Below are positions 30,742 through 40,197 of a DNA stretch of 64,000 bases, one piece after another; within the stretch, counting starts at the first letter, position 1, and each line of letters starts with the position of its first letter. The notes beneath the pieces are model-generated. The model did no database searches and was not told the DNA's origin. It saw nothing but the letters and a program-made list of their open reading frames with translations. This DNA comes from Halomonas sp. GT (GTDB lineage Bacteria; Pseudomonadota; Gammaproteobacteria; Pseudomonadales; Halomonadaceae), in the NCBI RefSeq assembly GCF_002082565.1, contig NZ_CP020562.1, positions 1 through 64,000 on the forward strand. Direction: 5' to 3'. The translations under genes were made by a program, and so were the position numbers.

Positions 30742-31998
30742 ATGAAAACGCAAACAGCGGCAATAGATGTGCCGGTTGAACGTTTTGACGCGGTGATCGT
30801 AGGCGCTGGAATGGTCGGCACGGCGCTAGCAGGACTGCTGGCTAACGCTGGGATGCAAGTGGCGCTAGTAGAAACCAAAGCAGCACCACTGCGCTTAGAT
30901 GCTTTTGGTGACCATCCGCCTGCTCCCAGGGTGAGTGCACTAACACCGGTTTCTCAGCGGCTGCTCTCACATTTGAAGGCGTGGCCCGCGATGGCTGCTA
31001 CTAGGATAACGCCTTACCGTTATATGCAGGTGTGGGATGCAGAAGGCAGCGGTAGCATCCATTTTTCCGCCGATGAGGCAGGTGCGCCCGTACTTGGACA
31101 TATTGTTGAAAACGATGTGACATTGGCCGCGTTAAATGAGCAGGTGCTAGCGCTGCCTTCGGTTAGCACTTTCTTTGGAGTGGGCGTGGAGGCTTTGCAA
31201 ACCTCGGATAACGGGCGCTGGTTAGTGCTGGATGACGGCCGACAACTGAATACGCCGTTATTAATTGCTGCCGACGGTGCGCGTTCCACCATGCGTGAAT
31301 TGGCAGGGATATCGGTGGCCGAAGAGTCTATGCAGCAAGAGGCCGTCGTTACCACCGTAAGGTGTGAAAAATCCCATGGTGACAAGGCCCGTCAGGCTTT
31401 TATCGCTGGCCATCCACTGGCTTTTTTGCCGTTAACGGTGAGCGGTGATGACCGCTACTGTTCGATTGTCTGGTCGACCACACCTGAGCATGCACATCAA
31501 CTTACTGAACTCTCTAGTGATGCGTTGGGGCAGGCGCTTAGTGATGCTTTTGACTACCGTTTAGGTCAGGTGAGTGCCGTTGATACTGCCTATCGTTTTC
31601 CGCTGATTCAGCGCCATGCCGCTCACTACGTACAGCCTAATTTTGCATTGGTGGGCGATGCTGCCCATAGCATTCACCCGCTAGCGGGGCAGGGCGTTAA
31701 CCTAGGATTTATGGATGCGGCAGTGCTGGCTGAGGAAGTGGTTAATGCATGGCAGCGAGGAGCCCCCTGGGGGGCGCTGACCACGCTCAGTCGCTACGAG
31801 CGGCGAAGACGCTTCGATAACAGCGCTATGCTAGGGCTGATGAAAGGGTTTAAAGTGCTTTTCGGTAGCCAAGTGCCCGCATTGACGCTGGCGCGCAATA
31901 TGGGGATGAGTGGCATGAATCAGTTAGTGCCGTTAAAACGACTGGTGATGCGGCAGGCTATCGGAGAGCGAGGACGCCTGCCACAATCGTGTCGTTAA
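30742..31998 (+). CDS. ubiI: 2-octaprenylphenol hydroxylase (UbiI/VisC-like)
   Basis: UbiI hydroxylates the ring at C5 in ubiquinone synthesis. The 418-residue FAD monooxygenase has VIVGAGMVGTALAGLLANAG at the N-terminus, DGARSTMRELAG, and LVGDAAHSIHPLAGQGVNLGF. It is homologous to the upstream UbiH, and the pair order matches E. coli ubiH-visC. Its stop overlaps the convergent ctpA stop by 4 bases. UbiI versus UbiF cannot be strictly separated by eye; position favours UbiI. Confidence 0.9.
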   Translation: MKTQTAAIDVPVERFDAVIVGAGMVGTALAGLLANAGMQVALVETKAAPLRLDAFGDHPPAPRVSALTPVSQRLLSHLKAWPAMAATRITPYRYMQVWDAEGSGSIHFSADEAGAPVLGHIVENDVTLAALNEQVLALPSVSTFFGVGVEALQTSDNGRWLVLDDGRQLNTPLLIAADGARSTMRELAGISVAEESMQQEAVVTTVRCEKSHGDKARQAFIAGHPLAFLPLTVSGDDRYCSIVWSTTPEHAHQLTELSSDALGQALSDAFDYRLGQVSAVDTAYRFPLIQRHAAHYVQPNFALVGDAAHSIHPLAGQGVNLGFMDAAVLAEEVVNAWQRGAPWGALTTLSRYERRRRFDNSAMLGLMKGFKVLFGSQVPALTLARNMGMSGMNQLVPLKRLVMRQAIGERGRLPQSCR

Positions 31999-33296
31999 CG
32001 GCGCCGACGGTCCACTACGTTCAGTGCCTTGAGTAAGTTCAGCGCTTCACTAAGCTGATAGTCCTCGCGTAGGCGCTGAGACATTTCAGCCCGTTCTCGG
32101 GGTATTGCGTCTTGGCCGCTTAGATGACCATCAAGATCAGCTTCGCGGATTTGACGTTGCCCCTCAGCCACTTCCAGGCGGCCGCGCACCACTTCCACGT
32201 CAGGCTCGATACCTTGTGCTTGGATTGAGCGCCCATTGGGGGTGTAGTAAAGCGCGGTTGTCAGCTTAAGGCCTTCACCATTGCCAAGCGGCATGATCTG
32301 CTGCACGGAGCCTTTGCCAAAGCTTTCGGTTCCCATGACCACGCCGCGGCGTTGGTCTTGCAGCGCCCCAGCGACAATTTCAGCTGCCGAAGCACTGCCG
32401 CTGTTTATCAGTACAACTAACGGCACATCATCGGCAGGCGTCTCTGCCGATGCCGAAAACGACATTTCAGTGTCGGAAAGACGTCCTTCGGTATACACAA
32501 TTAGGCCTTCATCGAGGAATAGGTCGGCAACGCCAACGGCGGCCTGCAAAACGCCACCTGGGTTATTGCGTAAGTCGAGAATGAGTCCTTCAAGTGGCTG
32601 CTCTCGGGCCATTCGCTCTAACGATCTGCGTGCCTGTTCTGGGGTGCGCGACTGAAACTGGCTAATTCGCAAGTAGCCATAGCCTGGCTCCAGTACTTCA
32701 TGCTTTACGCTTTCGCTACGAATCACTTCACGCGTCAGTGTAAACTCACGCGGCGACTCTTCGCCTGCCCGCAAGACAGAAATACGCAGTTGACTACCTG
32801 GTTCGCCGCGCATCAGGTTAACCGCCTCTTGTAGCGATAAACTGTCGGTTGGCGTTCCATCGATAGCCACAATCACATCACGGGATAATAGACCTGCTCG
32901 TGAAGCTGGAGTGTCATCGATGGGGGTGATGACCATCAGCTGCCCGTTTTCTGTTCCTACTTCAATGCCAATACCGCCAAACTCGCCTTGGGTGGATTCG
33001 CGCAGGCTTTGGTACTCTTCTTCGTCTAAATAGGCTGAATGGGGATCTAGTTCGCTGAGCATGCCTCGCATGGCATTACGCAATAACGTTCGATCGTCAA
33101 CCTCTTCGACATAGCCGCGTTTAATGCGCTCAAACACTTCAGCAAAGGTCTGGATCTCTTCAAGCGGTAGGTCATCAGCAACGCTATTTACAGACTGAGC
33201 CACTAAGGGGAGTGGAGCCGTCAGCAGTACAAGAGGGAGCAGGGTAGCCAAAAAGCGCTTGGCTGGGGCCGATACCTTGGTAACAGATAGCGTCAT
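31995..33296 (-). CDS. ctpA: C-terminal processing peptidase (S41 family)
   Basis: An exported serine protease of 433 residues with an N-terminal signal segment (LATLLPLVLLTAPLPLVAQS). A PDZ domain follows (about 90-180; GGIGIEVGTENGQLMVITPI). The peptidase core shows LDLRNNPGGVLQAAVGVADLFLD, the nucleophile region NSGSASAAEIVAGAL and the general-base Lys in GTESFGKGSVQQ. Proteins of this family trim or degrade periplasmic substrates including cell-wall hydrolases. It is the last gene of gpmI-envC-ctpA, about 87 bp after envC, which links it by context to division-site murein processing. Confidence 0.93.
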   Translation of the reverse strand: MTLSVTKVSAPAKRFLATLLPLVLLTAPLPLVAQSVNSVADDLPLEEIQTFAEVFERIKRGYVEEVDDRTLLRNAMRGMLSELDPHSAYLDEEEYQSLRESTQGEFGGIGIEVGTENGQLMVITPIDDTPASRAGLLSRDVIVAIDGTPTDSLSLQEAVNLMRGEPGSQLRISVLRAGEESPREFTLTREVIRSESVKHEVLEPGYGYLRISQFQSRTPEQARRSLERMAREQPLEGLILDLRNNPGGVLQAAVGVADLFLDEGLIVYTEGRLSDTEMSFSASAETPADDVPLVVLINSGSASAAEIVAGALQDQRRGVVMGTESFGKGSVQQIMPLGNGEGLKLTTALYYTPNGRSIQAQGIEPDVEVVRGRLEVAEGQRQIREADLDGHLSGQDAIPRERAEMSQRLREDYQLSEALNLLKALNVVDRRRR

Positions 33297-33383
33297 GCGG
33301 ACTCCGCTAGGCGAAAGGCAGCGCCAGAAGGCGCTGCATAAGTTAAGACATGATTGTTAATTCATATGAGCCAGCTTATCCCG

Positions 33384-34529
33384 TCAGCGGCGTGCAATCC
33401 AACGTTGTGGATTAATTGGTTCTCCGCTACGCCGTACTTCGAAGTAAAGCGCGGGGTTGGTCTGCCCGCCACTGTTGCCGACACGTCCAATTTCAGTGCC
33501 ACGACTTACTTGTTGGCCGGGCCGCGCACTAAATTGTTGCAAGTGAGCATAGAGCGTCATGATCTGATCACCGTGATCAATAATCAGTAGGTTGCCAAAG
33601 CCACGCATCCAGTCGGCGAATACTACGCGGCCCGAATGAACGGCTGCTACTGCACTACCTGAGTCCGCTCGGATCACAATGCCGTTATAGTGCACGCCGT
33701 CTCTACGTTGAAAGGTTGCCGTAATGGCTCCTTGAACGGGCCAGGGTAAGTCCCCCTGCGTGCGGGTGATGTGTGTGGTCGGTGTTGGCTTGGCTAAGCG
33801 AGCCAGCTCCGCTTGTATCGCCCTTAGCTGCTGCTCGGCCTGTTCACGGCTTTGGTTAAGATCGGCTAAGCGATCTTCTTCGCTGCCATAGCGATCATCC
33901 AGGGTCGCTACGACACCACGCCGTTCCTCGGTTCGCTGGGCGAGTAAAGCGCTTTGCTCTTCTAGCTCGCCGGCTAATGCATCAAGGCGCGTTTGACGCT
34001 CGCTGAGCGCTTGCTCAGTATCTGCCAGTGCGGTGTCGAGGCGGCTTATATCCGTAAGGCGTTGCTGGCGCGCCTGAGTCAGGCGATTTAGATACGCCTG
34101 CATTCGATCCAGCTCGGCTGGATCGCTTTGGTTAAGAAGCAGTTTTAACTGGGGCGTTGGCCCCAGTCGATAAAGGGCTGCCAGCTGTTGGCTCAGCGCA
34201 GCGTATTGTGCTTCACGCTCACCTTCCAAGCGCTCTCGGTGCTGGCGAAGTTGGGTCGTTTCGTCGGCCAGTTGACGGCGCTCAGCCTGAAGTTGATCCA
34301 GACGCTGGTGAGTCTCGGCAAGCTCCGTTTCCACATGGCGCAGCTCGCGCTCGGCACTATCCCGTGCTTGCCCGGTCGCACTGAGGCGCTGGGCAGCCGC
34401 TTCGATCTCCTGGCCAATCGCATCCAACTGCTGGCGCGCGGCATTTTCATTTGGCTGGGCTAAACTTGCTGGCGCATAACCTAACGCCAGCATGAGCGCG
34501 ACAGCTAACGTCCATCGCATCAGCATCAA
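33384..34529 (-). CDS. envC: Murein hydrolase activator EnvC
   Basis: EnvC is a periplasmic activator of amidases AmiA/AmiB at the septum, controlled by FtsEX. The 381-residue protein has a signal peptide (to about ASLAQ, residue 25), a long coiled coil (about 30-245) and a C-terminal LytM-fold domain (about 265-381). The LytM metal ligands are lost: [14 protein letters not shown] lacks the usual HxxxD Asp, and LYFEVRR has Tyr where active enzymes have His. That is expected of a non-catalytic activator. It overlaps gpmI by 4 bases, so coupled translation is likely. Confidence 0.95.
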   Translation of the reverse strand: MMLMRWTLAVALMLALGYAPASLAQPNENAARQQLDAIGQEIEAAAQRLSATGQARDSAERELRHVETELAETHQRLDQLQAERRQLADETTQLRQHRERLEGEREAQYAALSQQLAALYRLGPTPQLKLLLNQSDPAELDRMQAYLNRLTQARQQRLTDISRLDTALADTEQALSERQTRLDALAGELEEQSALLAQRTEERRGVVATLDDRYGSEEDRLADLNQSREQAEQQLRAIQAELARLAKPTPTTHITRTQGDLPWPVQGAITATFQRRDGVHYNGIVIRADSGSAVAAVHSGRVVFADWMRGFGNLLIIDHGDQIMTLYAHLQQFSARPGQQVSRGTEIGRVGNSGGQTNPALYFEVRRSGEPINPQRWIARR

Positions 34530-36088
34530 TCAAAATGAATCAGTGGGTTACCTGTCATTGCTTCGGGCTGAGCCTGGTTCATCATGGTTAACAGCGTCGG
34601 CGCTAAATCGCACAGTCGTCCATCTTCCAGCCGTCCATTCTGCTCTCCCACGTAAATCAACGGTACCGTAAAGGTAGTATGGGCTGTTTGCGGCGCGCCT
34701 GTTTCTGGATGCACCATCTGTTCGGCATTGCCATGGTCAGCTGTGATCAGGCAAGCACCACCAGCACGCTCAATGGCCTCCACTACCCGGCCAACGCAAG
34801 TATCAACGGTTTCAATCGCTTTTACCGCGGCGTTGAAGTCACCGGTATGCCCAACCATGTCGCCATTGGCATAATTGCACACCATTAAGTCAAAGCGACC
34901 ACTGTCGATAGCGTCCACCAGCTTATCGGTGATCTCAAAGGCACTCATCTCCGGTTTTTCGTCATAGGTTTTAACGTCACGGGGGGAGGGCACTAAGATG
35001 CGCTCTTCGCCCTCATATTCGGCTTCATTACCGCCGGAGAAGAAAAAGGTGACGTGGGGGTACTTTTCTGTTTCTGCAATGCGCAGTTGAGTTAGGCCTC
35101 GTTTAGCAACCACTTCACCCAAGGTGTCGGTGAGATCAGAAGGGGGAAAGGCCGCTGGTGCTGGGATGTTGGCGGCGTACTGGGTCATCGTGACTAAACC
35201 GTCGCCAGCCAGTGTGGGGCGTACACGCCGCTCAAAGCCGTTAAAATCAGGTTCAGTGATTGCGCGCGTTAATTCGCGGGCGCGGTCGGAGCGGAAATTG
35301 AGGAAAATAGCCGCATCGCCGTCTTGGAGCGTAATGGCGGTACCCTTCAGCGGAATACTGCTAGAAGCGACAAATTCATCGGTTTCGCCGCGCTGGTAAG
35401 CGTCGCGCAGGGCGGTTTCAGCGCTGGAAGCAATAAAGTCAGCGTGGCCATCGGTCAGCAAACGGTAGGCTTGCTCAACCCGCTCCCAGCGGTTATCACG
35501 GTCCATTGCATAAAAGCGGCCAATGACTGAGGCAACAAAGCCATTGTCGGCACCCACCAGCTCTGCCAAACGTGCATTAGCACGCTCGATCGAACGGAGC
35601 GCACTTTGCGGCGGCATATCGCGTCCGTCTAAAAACGCATGGATAAAAATGCGCTGCGCGCCGCGTCGGGCAGCAAGCTCAGCCATGGCAATAAAGTGAT
35701 CTTCGTGGCTGTGCACGCCGCCGGGAGAAAGCAGCCCAAGTAAGTGGACAGCACGGCCATTGGCAACGGCCTCATCGATGGGCTTGGTCAGTACCTCGTT
35801 GGTGTCTAGATCGCCGTCTTCAATTGCTTTGGTGATGCGGGTGAAGTCCTGGTACACAATACGTCCGGCACCAATATTCATATGGCCTACTTCAGAATTA
35901 CCCATCTGCCCGTCAGGCAGACCCACATGGCGACCATCGGTGTGCACAAAGGCATGCGGGCGATTGGCCCACAGTTTGTCCATGTTGGGCGTATTGGCAG
36001 CGGCCACTGCGTTGTGGGCACTATCGGGATTGTGGCCGTAGCCATCTAAGATGATTAGCGCCACGGGGCGCGGTGCAGTTGTAGCCAT
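34526..36088 (-). CDS. gpmI: 2,3-bisphosphoglycerate-independent phosphoglycerate mutase
   Basis: GpmI interconverts 3- and 2-phosphoglycerate with two Mn ions. The 520-residue protein has the alkaline-phosphatase-like core with [10 protein letters not shown] at the N-terminus, the catalytic Ser65 in [25 protein letters not shown], and the metal-binding [13 protein letters not shown] and [11 protein letters not shown] near the C-terminus. It heads gpmI-envC-ctpA, the same pairing as E. coli gpmM-envC. It is divergent from the rhodanese gene. Confidence 0.96.
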   Translation of the reverse strand: MATTAPRPVALIILDGYGHNPDSAHNAVAAANTPNMDKLWANRPHAFVHTDGRHVGLPDGQMGNSEVGHMNIGAGRIVYQDFTRITKAIEDGDLDTNEVLTKPIDEAVANGRAVHLLGLLSPGGVHSHEDHFIAMAELAARRGAQRIFIHAFLDGRDMPPQSALRSIERANARLAELVGADNGFVASVIGRFYAMDRDNRWERVEQAYRLLTDGHADFIASSAETALRDAYQRGETDEFVASSSIPLKGTAITLQDGDAAIFLNFRSDRARELTRAITEPDFNGFERRVRPTLAGDGLVTMTQYAANIPAPAAFPPSDLTDTLGEVVAKRGLTQLRIAETEKYPHVTFFFSGGNEAEYEGEERILVPSPRDVKTYDEKPEMSAFEITDKLVDAIDSGRFDLMVCNYANGDMVGHTGDFNAAVKAIETVDTCVGRVVEAIERAGGACLITADHGNAEQMVHPETGAPQTAHTTFTVPLIYVGEQNGRLEDGRLCDLAPTLLTMMNQAQPEAMTGNPLIHFD

Positions 36089-36340
36089 GAAAAACCTCGT
36101 TATGTTGGTCAGCCAAGCGACATGAGGTGCTGTTTGAAACGTTGGTGAAGGTTGCTCAAACAGTTTTCAGACAACACCTTATAATCAGGGTCGCGACAGG
36201 CGCGCGCTTGGGGCATCATAACGCAGGCAGCCGTTGGGCGTCATGGCCTGCGCGGTATGCCGTGTGACGTGTATACTTGTTGCGTTTCTGGAGGCGGCTA
36301 GGCCGCTTTTTTCTGCATAGACCAAGAGATTGTGTTCACG

Positions 36341-36763
36341 ATGATCGATCAGCTGTTCGAATTCGTAATGAACCACCCCCTACTTGTCGGGGCGTTTTTG
36401 CTGGTATTAATAGCATGGGTGGCGTACGAAGCGCGCAGCGCCGCCACGCATGCTGTGACCTCTACACAGGCGACTCAGCTTATTAACCGTGAAGATGCGG
36501 TGGTGCTGGATATCCGTGAAAGCAAAGACTTTAAAGCAGGACATATTGCAGGTGCACGCAATATTCCCCAAAGCAGCCTCGACAGCCGCATGAATGAACT
36601 GGAGAAAGTGAAAAGCCAGCCGATCATCGTGGTATGTAAGCATGGCCAGAGCTCTGGTGCTGCCCAAGCAAAGCTTGCTAAGGCAGGTTTTGAACGTGTC
36701 AATAAGTTAAGAGGTGGCATGGTGCAGTGGCAGGCCGATGGTCTTCCGGTGGTAAAAAAGTAA
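36341..36763 (+). CDS. Membrane-anchored rhodanese-like protein (YibN type)
   Basis: A 140-residue protein with one N-terminal membrane span (about 11-30; HPLLVGAFLLVLIAWVAYEA) and a single rhodanese domain whose active-site loop is VVCKHGQSSGAAQ with Cys as nucleophile. It is like E. coli YibN, which sits upstream of grxC-secB. Here secB follows but grxC is missing. The sulfur acceptor is unknown. The start at ATG 36341 leaves only a weak AGAG upstream. Confidence 0.87.
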   Translation: MIDQLFEFVMNHPLLVGAFLLVLIAWVAYEARSAATHAVTSTQATQLINREDAVVLDIRESKDFKAGHIAGARNIPQSSLDSRMNELEKVKSQPIIVVCKHGQSSGAAQAKLAKAGFERVNKLRGGMVQWQADGLPVVKK

Positions 36764-36785
36764 TTAAGTAGAACGTATTTAATCG

Positions 36786-36807
36786 TGCGCTGTCGCGCAA
36801 TTTTTTA
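36786..36807 (+). terminator. Weak terminator between rhodanese gene and secB
   Basis: TGCGC (36786-36790) pairs with GCGCA (36795-36799) across a 4-base loop and is followed by ATTTTTT. The stem is only 5 bp, so it may be partial. Confidence 0.45.
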
Positions 36808-36833
36808 GCAGATGAACAATTAGGAGTATTCCA

Positions 36834-37343
36834 ATGGCGGAAGATAACAACACCCCGCAGGCAGGCGCCGCAGAAGGTGAAAAGCCTCAGCTGAAGTTCT
36901 CTTTACAGCGCATCTATGTGAAAGATATTTCCTTTGAAGCGCCGAACTCACCTTCCGTATTCAAGCAGGCATTTAAGCCTAAGGTGAATCTGGATCTGAA
37001 CACTACTAGCCAGAAAATCGCCGACGATCAGTACGAAGTGGTTGTAAAGGTGACAGCTCAGGTTAACGATAGCGAAACCGGCACTACGTCGTTCCTTGCA
37101 GAAGTAGAGCAAGCCGGCCTGTTCCGTATTGCTGGAATTGAAGGGGCTCAGCTGGAACAAACTCTGGGTGCGTTCTGCCCCAACTTGCTGTTCCCTTATG
37201 CCCGTGAATGCGTTGACAACCTAGTCAATCGTGGTGGTTTCCCGCCGCTAATGCTGGCGCCGGTGAATTTTGAAGCCATGTACGCTCAGCGCAAGCAGCG
37301 TGAAGCGCAGCAGGCTCAGCAAGCAGCCGAGAATACTCACTAA
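36834..37343 (+). CDS. secB: Protein-export chaperone SecB
   Basis: SecB keeps preproteins unfolded and delivers them to SecA. The 169-residue protein has the core QRIYVKDISFEAPNSPSVF, LEVEQAGLF-like strand (FLAEVEQAGLFRIAG), the CPNLLFPYARE signature and PPLMLAPVNFEAMY. A Gln/Ala-rich tail follows. TTAGGAG lies 8 bases before the ATG. It is followed directly by rsmE. Confidence 0.96.
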   Translation: MAEDNNTPQAGAAEGEKPQLKFSLQRIYVKDISFEAPNSPSVFKQAFKPKVNLDLNTTSQKIADDQYEVVVKVTAQVNDSETGTTSFLAEVEQAGLFRIAGIEGAQLEQTLGAFCPNLLFPYARECVDNLVNRGGFPPLMLAPVNFEAMYAQRKQREAQQAQQAAENTH

Positions 37344-37381
37344 GTATGCATGCTGCTGACTGGGTTGCCTTACACGGCAAA

Positions 37382-38101
37382 ATGCCCCGCCTTTATGTGC
37401 CCGCTGAGTTTGCAGTGGGCGCAACCATCACTCTGCCTGACGGCCCGGCGCGGCATGTGACGCGGGTGCTACGGTTGGGCGAAAGTGCACCGCTGATGCT
37501 GTTTGATGGCAACGGCCAAGAGGCTGGCGTGCGCTTAGCCGATGTTGGTCGCAAGCAAACGACAGTGATCATCGAGGCTGTCTGGCCGGGTAGTGGCGAA
37601 TCGCCGTTAGCGGTGCACCTTGGCCAAGCGATCTCGAAAGGCGACCGGATGGATTATGCCATTCAAAAAGCCGTTGAGCTGGGCGTTGCAGCGATTACCC
37701 CGCTCTACACAGAGCGGGGTGATGTGCGTCTCAAGGGCGACCGTGAAGAGAAAAAACTGGCTCACTGGCAGGCGGTTGCGGCTAGCGCTTGTGAGCAGAG
37801 TGGGCGAGCGGTTGTCCCCCCCGTCTATCCACCAAAAGCACTGGAGGAGTGGCTTGCCGAGCGGCAAGAGCCATTACGCTTGATGCTTCACCTAGCGACA
37901 GGCAATGTATTTTCGCAGCAGCCATGCCCCGCTTCAGTAGCACTCTTAATCGGCCCAGAGGGTGGCTTAAGTGATGTGGATATTAACGCAGCCACTGCCG
38001 GTGGCTTTACACCGCTGACGCTCGGCCCAAGAGTATTGCGTACCGAAACGGCGCCTGTTGTTGCGCTAACGCTGCTACAGCACCACTTCGGCGATGTGTA
38101 A
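37382..38101 (+). CDS. rsmE: 16S rRNA (uracil-1498-N3)-methyltransferase
   Basis: RsmE methylates U1498 of 16S rRNA. The 239-residue SPOUT-fold protein has an N-terminal PUA-like part (MPRLYVPAEF; HVTRVLRLGES), GQAISKGDRMDYAIQKAVELG, and the C-terminal knot LIGPEGGLSDVD and LGPRVLRTETAP. Family members start at the RLYVP segment, so I prefer ATG 37382; the frame is open to 37346, 3 bases after the secB stop. Neither start has a clear Shine-Dalgarno. Confidence 0.93.
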   Translation: MPRLYVPAEFAVGATITLPDGPARHVTRVLRLGESAPLMLFDGNGQEAGVRLADVGRKQTTVIIEAVWPGSGESPLAVHLGQAISKGDRMDYAIQKAVELGVAAITPLYTERGDVRLKGDREEKKLAHWQAVAASACEQSGRAVVPPVYPPKALEEWLAERQEPLRLMLHLATGNVFSQQPCPASVALLIGPEGGLSDVDINAATAGGFTPLTLGPRVLRTETAPVVALTLLQHHFGDV

Positions 38102-38155
38102 GTACTCACTTATTAGCGCTCGCTTTCCAGTACCTGCTTTTAAAAGCGCATTTTT

Positions 38156-38217
38156 AAGAGCTTATATTTTCAAGAACTTATATTTACAAGCGCTTATTCT
38201 TAAGAACCTATTTTAGG
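38156..38217. repeat. Degenerate 14-16 bp tandem repeat, about four units
   Basis: Consecutive units read AAGAGCTTATATTTTC, AAGAACTTATATTTAC, AAGCGCTTATTCTT and AAGAACCTATTTTAGG. They lie in the 285-bp gene-free stretch between rsmE and the CvfB-like gene, which is A+T-rich. A GTAAGTGCTTAC palindrome follows at 38243-38254. No function is evident. Confidence 0.6.
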
Positions 38218-38328
38218 GACTGATTTTTAGGGGCTTTTGTAAGTAAGTGCTTACTGCCAAGCTACTGCTATTGTAAGCGGTAGTAGCCGCTATTTATCGC
38301 TGTCGAATTTACGTATACCGGCTGCGCT

Positions 38329-38356
38329 TTGCCTTGTGTTCGCGAGGCACCATAAT
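38329..38356 (+). promoter_or_regulatory. Possible sigma-70 promoter of the CvfB-like gene
   Basis: TTGCCT (38329-38334) and CATAAT (38351-38356) are 16 bp apart and lie about 30 bases before the start codon at 38387. This is pattern-based only. Confidence 0.4.
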
Positions 38357-38386
38357 GAAGATCTACTTTTTGTAAGGACGGTACCC

Positions 38387-39091
38387 ATGGTCCGTGAGTC
38401 ACACTCTTCTCCCCGATCCGCAAGCGACGCCGCCGCTCAGCTGGGTGACGTAGCCTATTTGACCGTGACGGCGGTCAATAGCACAGGGGCCTTTCTGCAA
38501 TGGGGGCAGCCCAAAGATGTACTACTGCCTTATAGCGAACAGCGCTTTCGCCCCGACCCCGGTAAGCGGGTCTTGGTAATGCTGTATAGCGATGACCAAG
38601 GGCGACCTGTGGCTACCATGCGCCTGGATCGTTTTTTGACAGATGACGCCTGGGCGCTAGAAAAAGGTGATGAAGTGGCTGTGGTGGTGGCTGACCGTAC
38701 TGACCTTGGGATGAAGGTAGTGGTTAATCACCGCTACTGGGGGTTGATCTATCAAGATGATATTACCCAGCCGCTGCGCCGTGGGCAGTCGCTGAAAGGC
38801 TATGTAAAGCAGCGCCGCGAAGATGGCCGTGTTGATATTTGCCTGCTCCCCCCAGGTGTGGCTCGCTTAGATGTAGTGGGTGATAAAGTATTGCAAGCGC
38901 TGCGTCAAAGTGGTGGTTATCTAGCGTTAGGTGATAAAAGTTCAGCACATGATATTAAAACGCGTTTAGGGGTTAGCAAGAGCGCTTACAAACAGGCCAT
39001 AGGGCGGCTTTATAAGCAGCAATTAATAACGCTAGAGCCTGGTGCTATCCGACTTGTGCCTGGTGCGTTAACGGATGAGGAAGAAGAGTAG
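38387..39091 (+). CDS. CvfB-like S1 RNA-binding protein
   Basis: The 234-residue protein has tandem S1-like barrels (DVAYLTVTAVNSTGAFLQWGQPKDVLLP; then a second near KGDEVAVVVADRT and a third near GYVKQRREDGRVDICL) and a C-terminal winged-helix segment (SKSAYKQAIGRLYKQQLITLE). This is the layout of the CvfB/YitL family, linked in Gram-positives to RNA binding and virulence gene expression; the role here is unknown. AAGGA precedes ATG 38387. The frame is open upstream to 38336. It lies between rsmE and gshB, which are adjacent in E. coli. Confidence 0.82.
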   Translation: MVRESHSSPRSASDAAAQLGDVAYLTVTAVNSTGAFLQWGQPKDVLLPYSEQRFRPDPGKRVLVMLYSDDQGRPVATMRLDRFLTDDAWALEKGDEVAVVVADRTDLGMKVVVNHRYWGLIYQDDITQPLRRGQSLKGYVKQRREDGRVDICLLPPGVARLDVVGDKVLQALRQSGGYLALGDKSSAHDIKTRLGVSKSAYKQAIGRLYKQQLITLEPGAIRLVPGALTDEEEE

Positions 39092-39167
39092 CCACTAGCG
39101 ACGGTTGGAGCTGTGCAGGCAGTGCGGCATACTGCTTACCTTTTGTTCATGTATGGATGTTACCCCG

Positions 39168-40124
39168 ATGAGCCAATCAACGTTGCATCTCGGTGTGGTG
39201 ATGGATCCCATCAGCGACATCGCTTACAAGAAAGATACCACCATGGCCATGCTTTGGGCGGCGCAAGAGCGCGGCTACACACTGCATTATATGGAACAAG
39301 AAGATCTTTTCTTGAATGCAGGACAGGCTTATGCACGTATGCGCCCGTTAACGGTGCATCGCGATCCTAACCATTGGTACGACCTCGGTGAAGCGGCTCA
39401 GCGCCCACTGGTGGAGTTGGATATTGTACTAATGCGCAAAGACCCGCCTGTCGATGCCGACTTTACCAATGCGGTCCATCTGCTGGGGTTTGCCGAACGG
39501 GAAGGCGTTCTGGTAGTGAATCCAACCGCTGCGCTGTTGCAGTGTAATGAAAAATTATTTGCCCAGCAGTTTCCCCAGTGTTGTGCGCCCACTATTGTCG
39601 CCAGTCGTGATGACGTCCTGCGCGCTTTCCACGCGGAGCATGGTGATGTGATTTTCAAACCCCTTGATGGCATGGGCGGTACTGGGATTTTTCATATCGG
39701 CCCTGATGGCCGCAACATTGGTGCGGTCATTGAGCAATTAACCCTGCGCGGCCAGCGGCAAATTATGGCGCAACGCTACCTAGCCGAAATCAAAGATGGC
39801 GACACACGCATCTTATTAGTTGACGGTGAACCCGTGCCCTATGGGCTGGCGCGCATTCCCTCGGCGGGTGAAACTCGGGGTAACCTCGCCGCTGGCGGGC
39901 GTGGTGTTAGCCGTGAGTTGACTGAGCGTGACCACTGGCTGATTCAGCAAGTGCAGCCCATGATTCGTGAAAAAGGGCTGATGTTTGTTGGTTTAGATGT
40001 GATTGGTGACTACATCACTGAAATTAACGTCACCAGTCCTACCTGTGTACGTGAAATTGATGATCAGCGCGGCACGGACATTGCCGGAATGCTGCTGGAT
40101 GCTATTGAGCGTCGCCTTAACTAA
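39168..40124 (+). CDS. gshB: Glutathione synthetase
   Basis: GshB joins glycine to gamma-glutamylcysteine using ATP. The 318-residue ATP-grasp protein (316 in E. coli) has LGVVMDPISDIAYKKDTT, FKPLDGMGGTGIFHI (the small ATP loop), a glycine-rich LAAGGRGVSREL and FVGLDVIGDYITEINVTSPT. ATG 39168 matches the family N-terminus; ATG 39153 and the frame to 39105 are open, with no clear Shine-Dalgarno for any. It is followed by yqgE and ruvX as in many gammaproteobacteria. Confidence 0.95.
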   Translation: MSQSTLHLGVVMDPISDIAYKKDTTMAMLWAAQERGYTLHYMEQEDLFLNAGQAYARMRPLTVHRDPNHWYDLGEAAQRPLVELDIVLMRKDPPVDADFTNAVHLLGFAEREGVLVVNPTAALLQCNEKLFAQQFPQCCAPTIVASRDDVLRAFHAEHGDVIFKPLDGMGGTGIFHIGPDGRNIGAVIEQLTLRGQRQIMAQRYLAEIKDGDTRILLVDGEPVPYGLARIPSAGETRGNLAAGGRGVSRELTERDHWLIQQVQPMIREKGLMFVGLDVIGDYITEINVTSPTCVREIDDQRGTDIAGMLLDAIERRLN

Positions 40125-40162
40125 CCGATGCCGTTGAACGTTCTATTCGCCTAATAACGCGA

Positions 40163-40186
40163 GGCTCGCTGAGTATTCAGCGAGCC
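40163..40186 (+). other. Perfect hairpin just upstream of the yqgE ribosome binding site
   Basis: GGCTCGCTGA (40163-40172) pairs with TCAGCGAGCC (40177-40186) across a GTAT loop. The Shine-Dalgarno TAGGAG (40188-40193) begins one base later. There is no T-run, so it is not a normal terminator; it could affect mRNA stability or yqgE translation. Confidence 0.6.
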
Positions 40187-40197
40187 GTAGGAGACGC

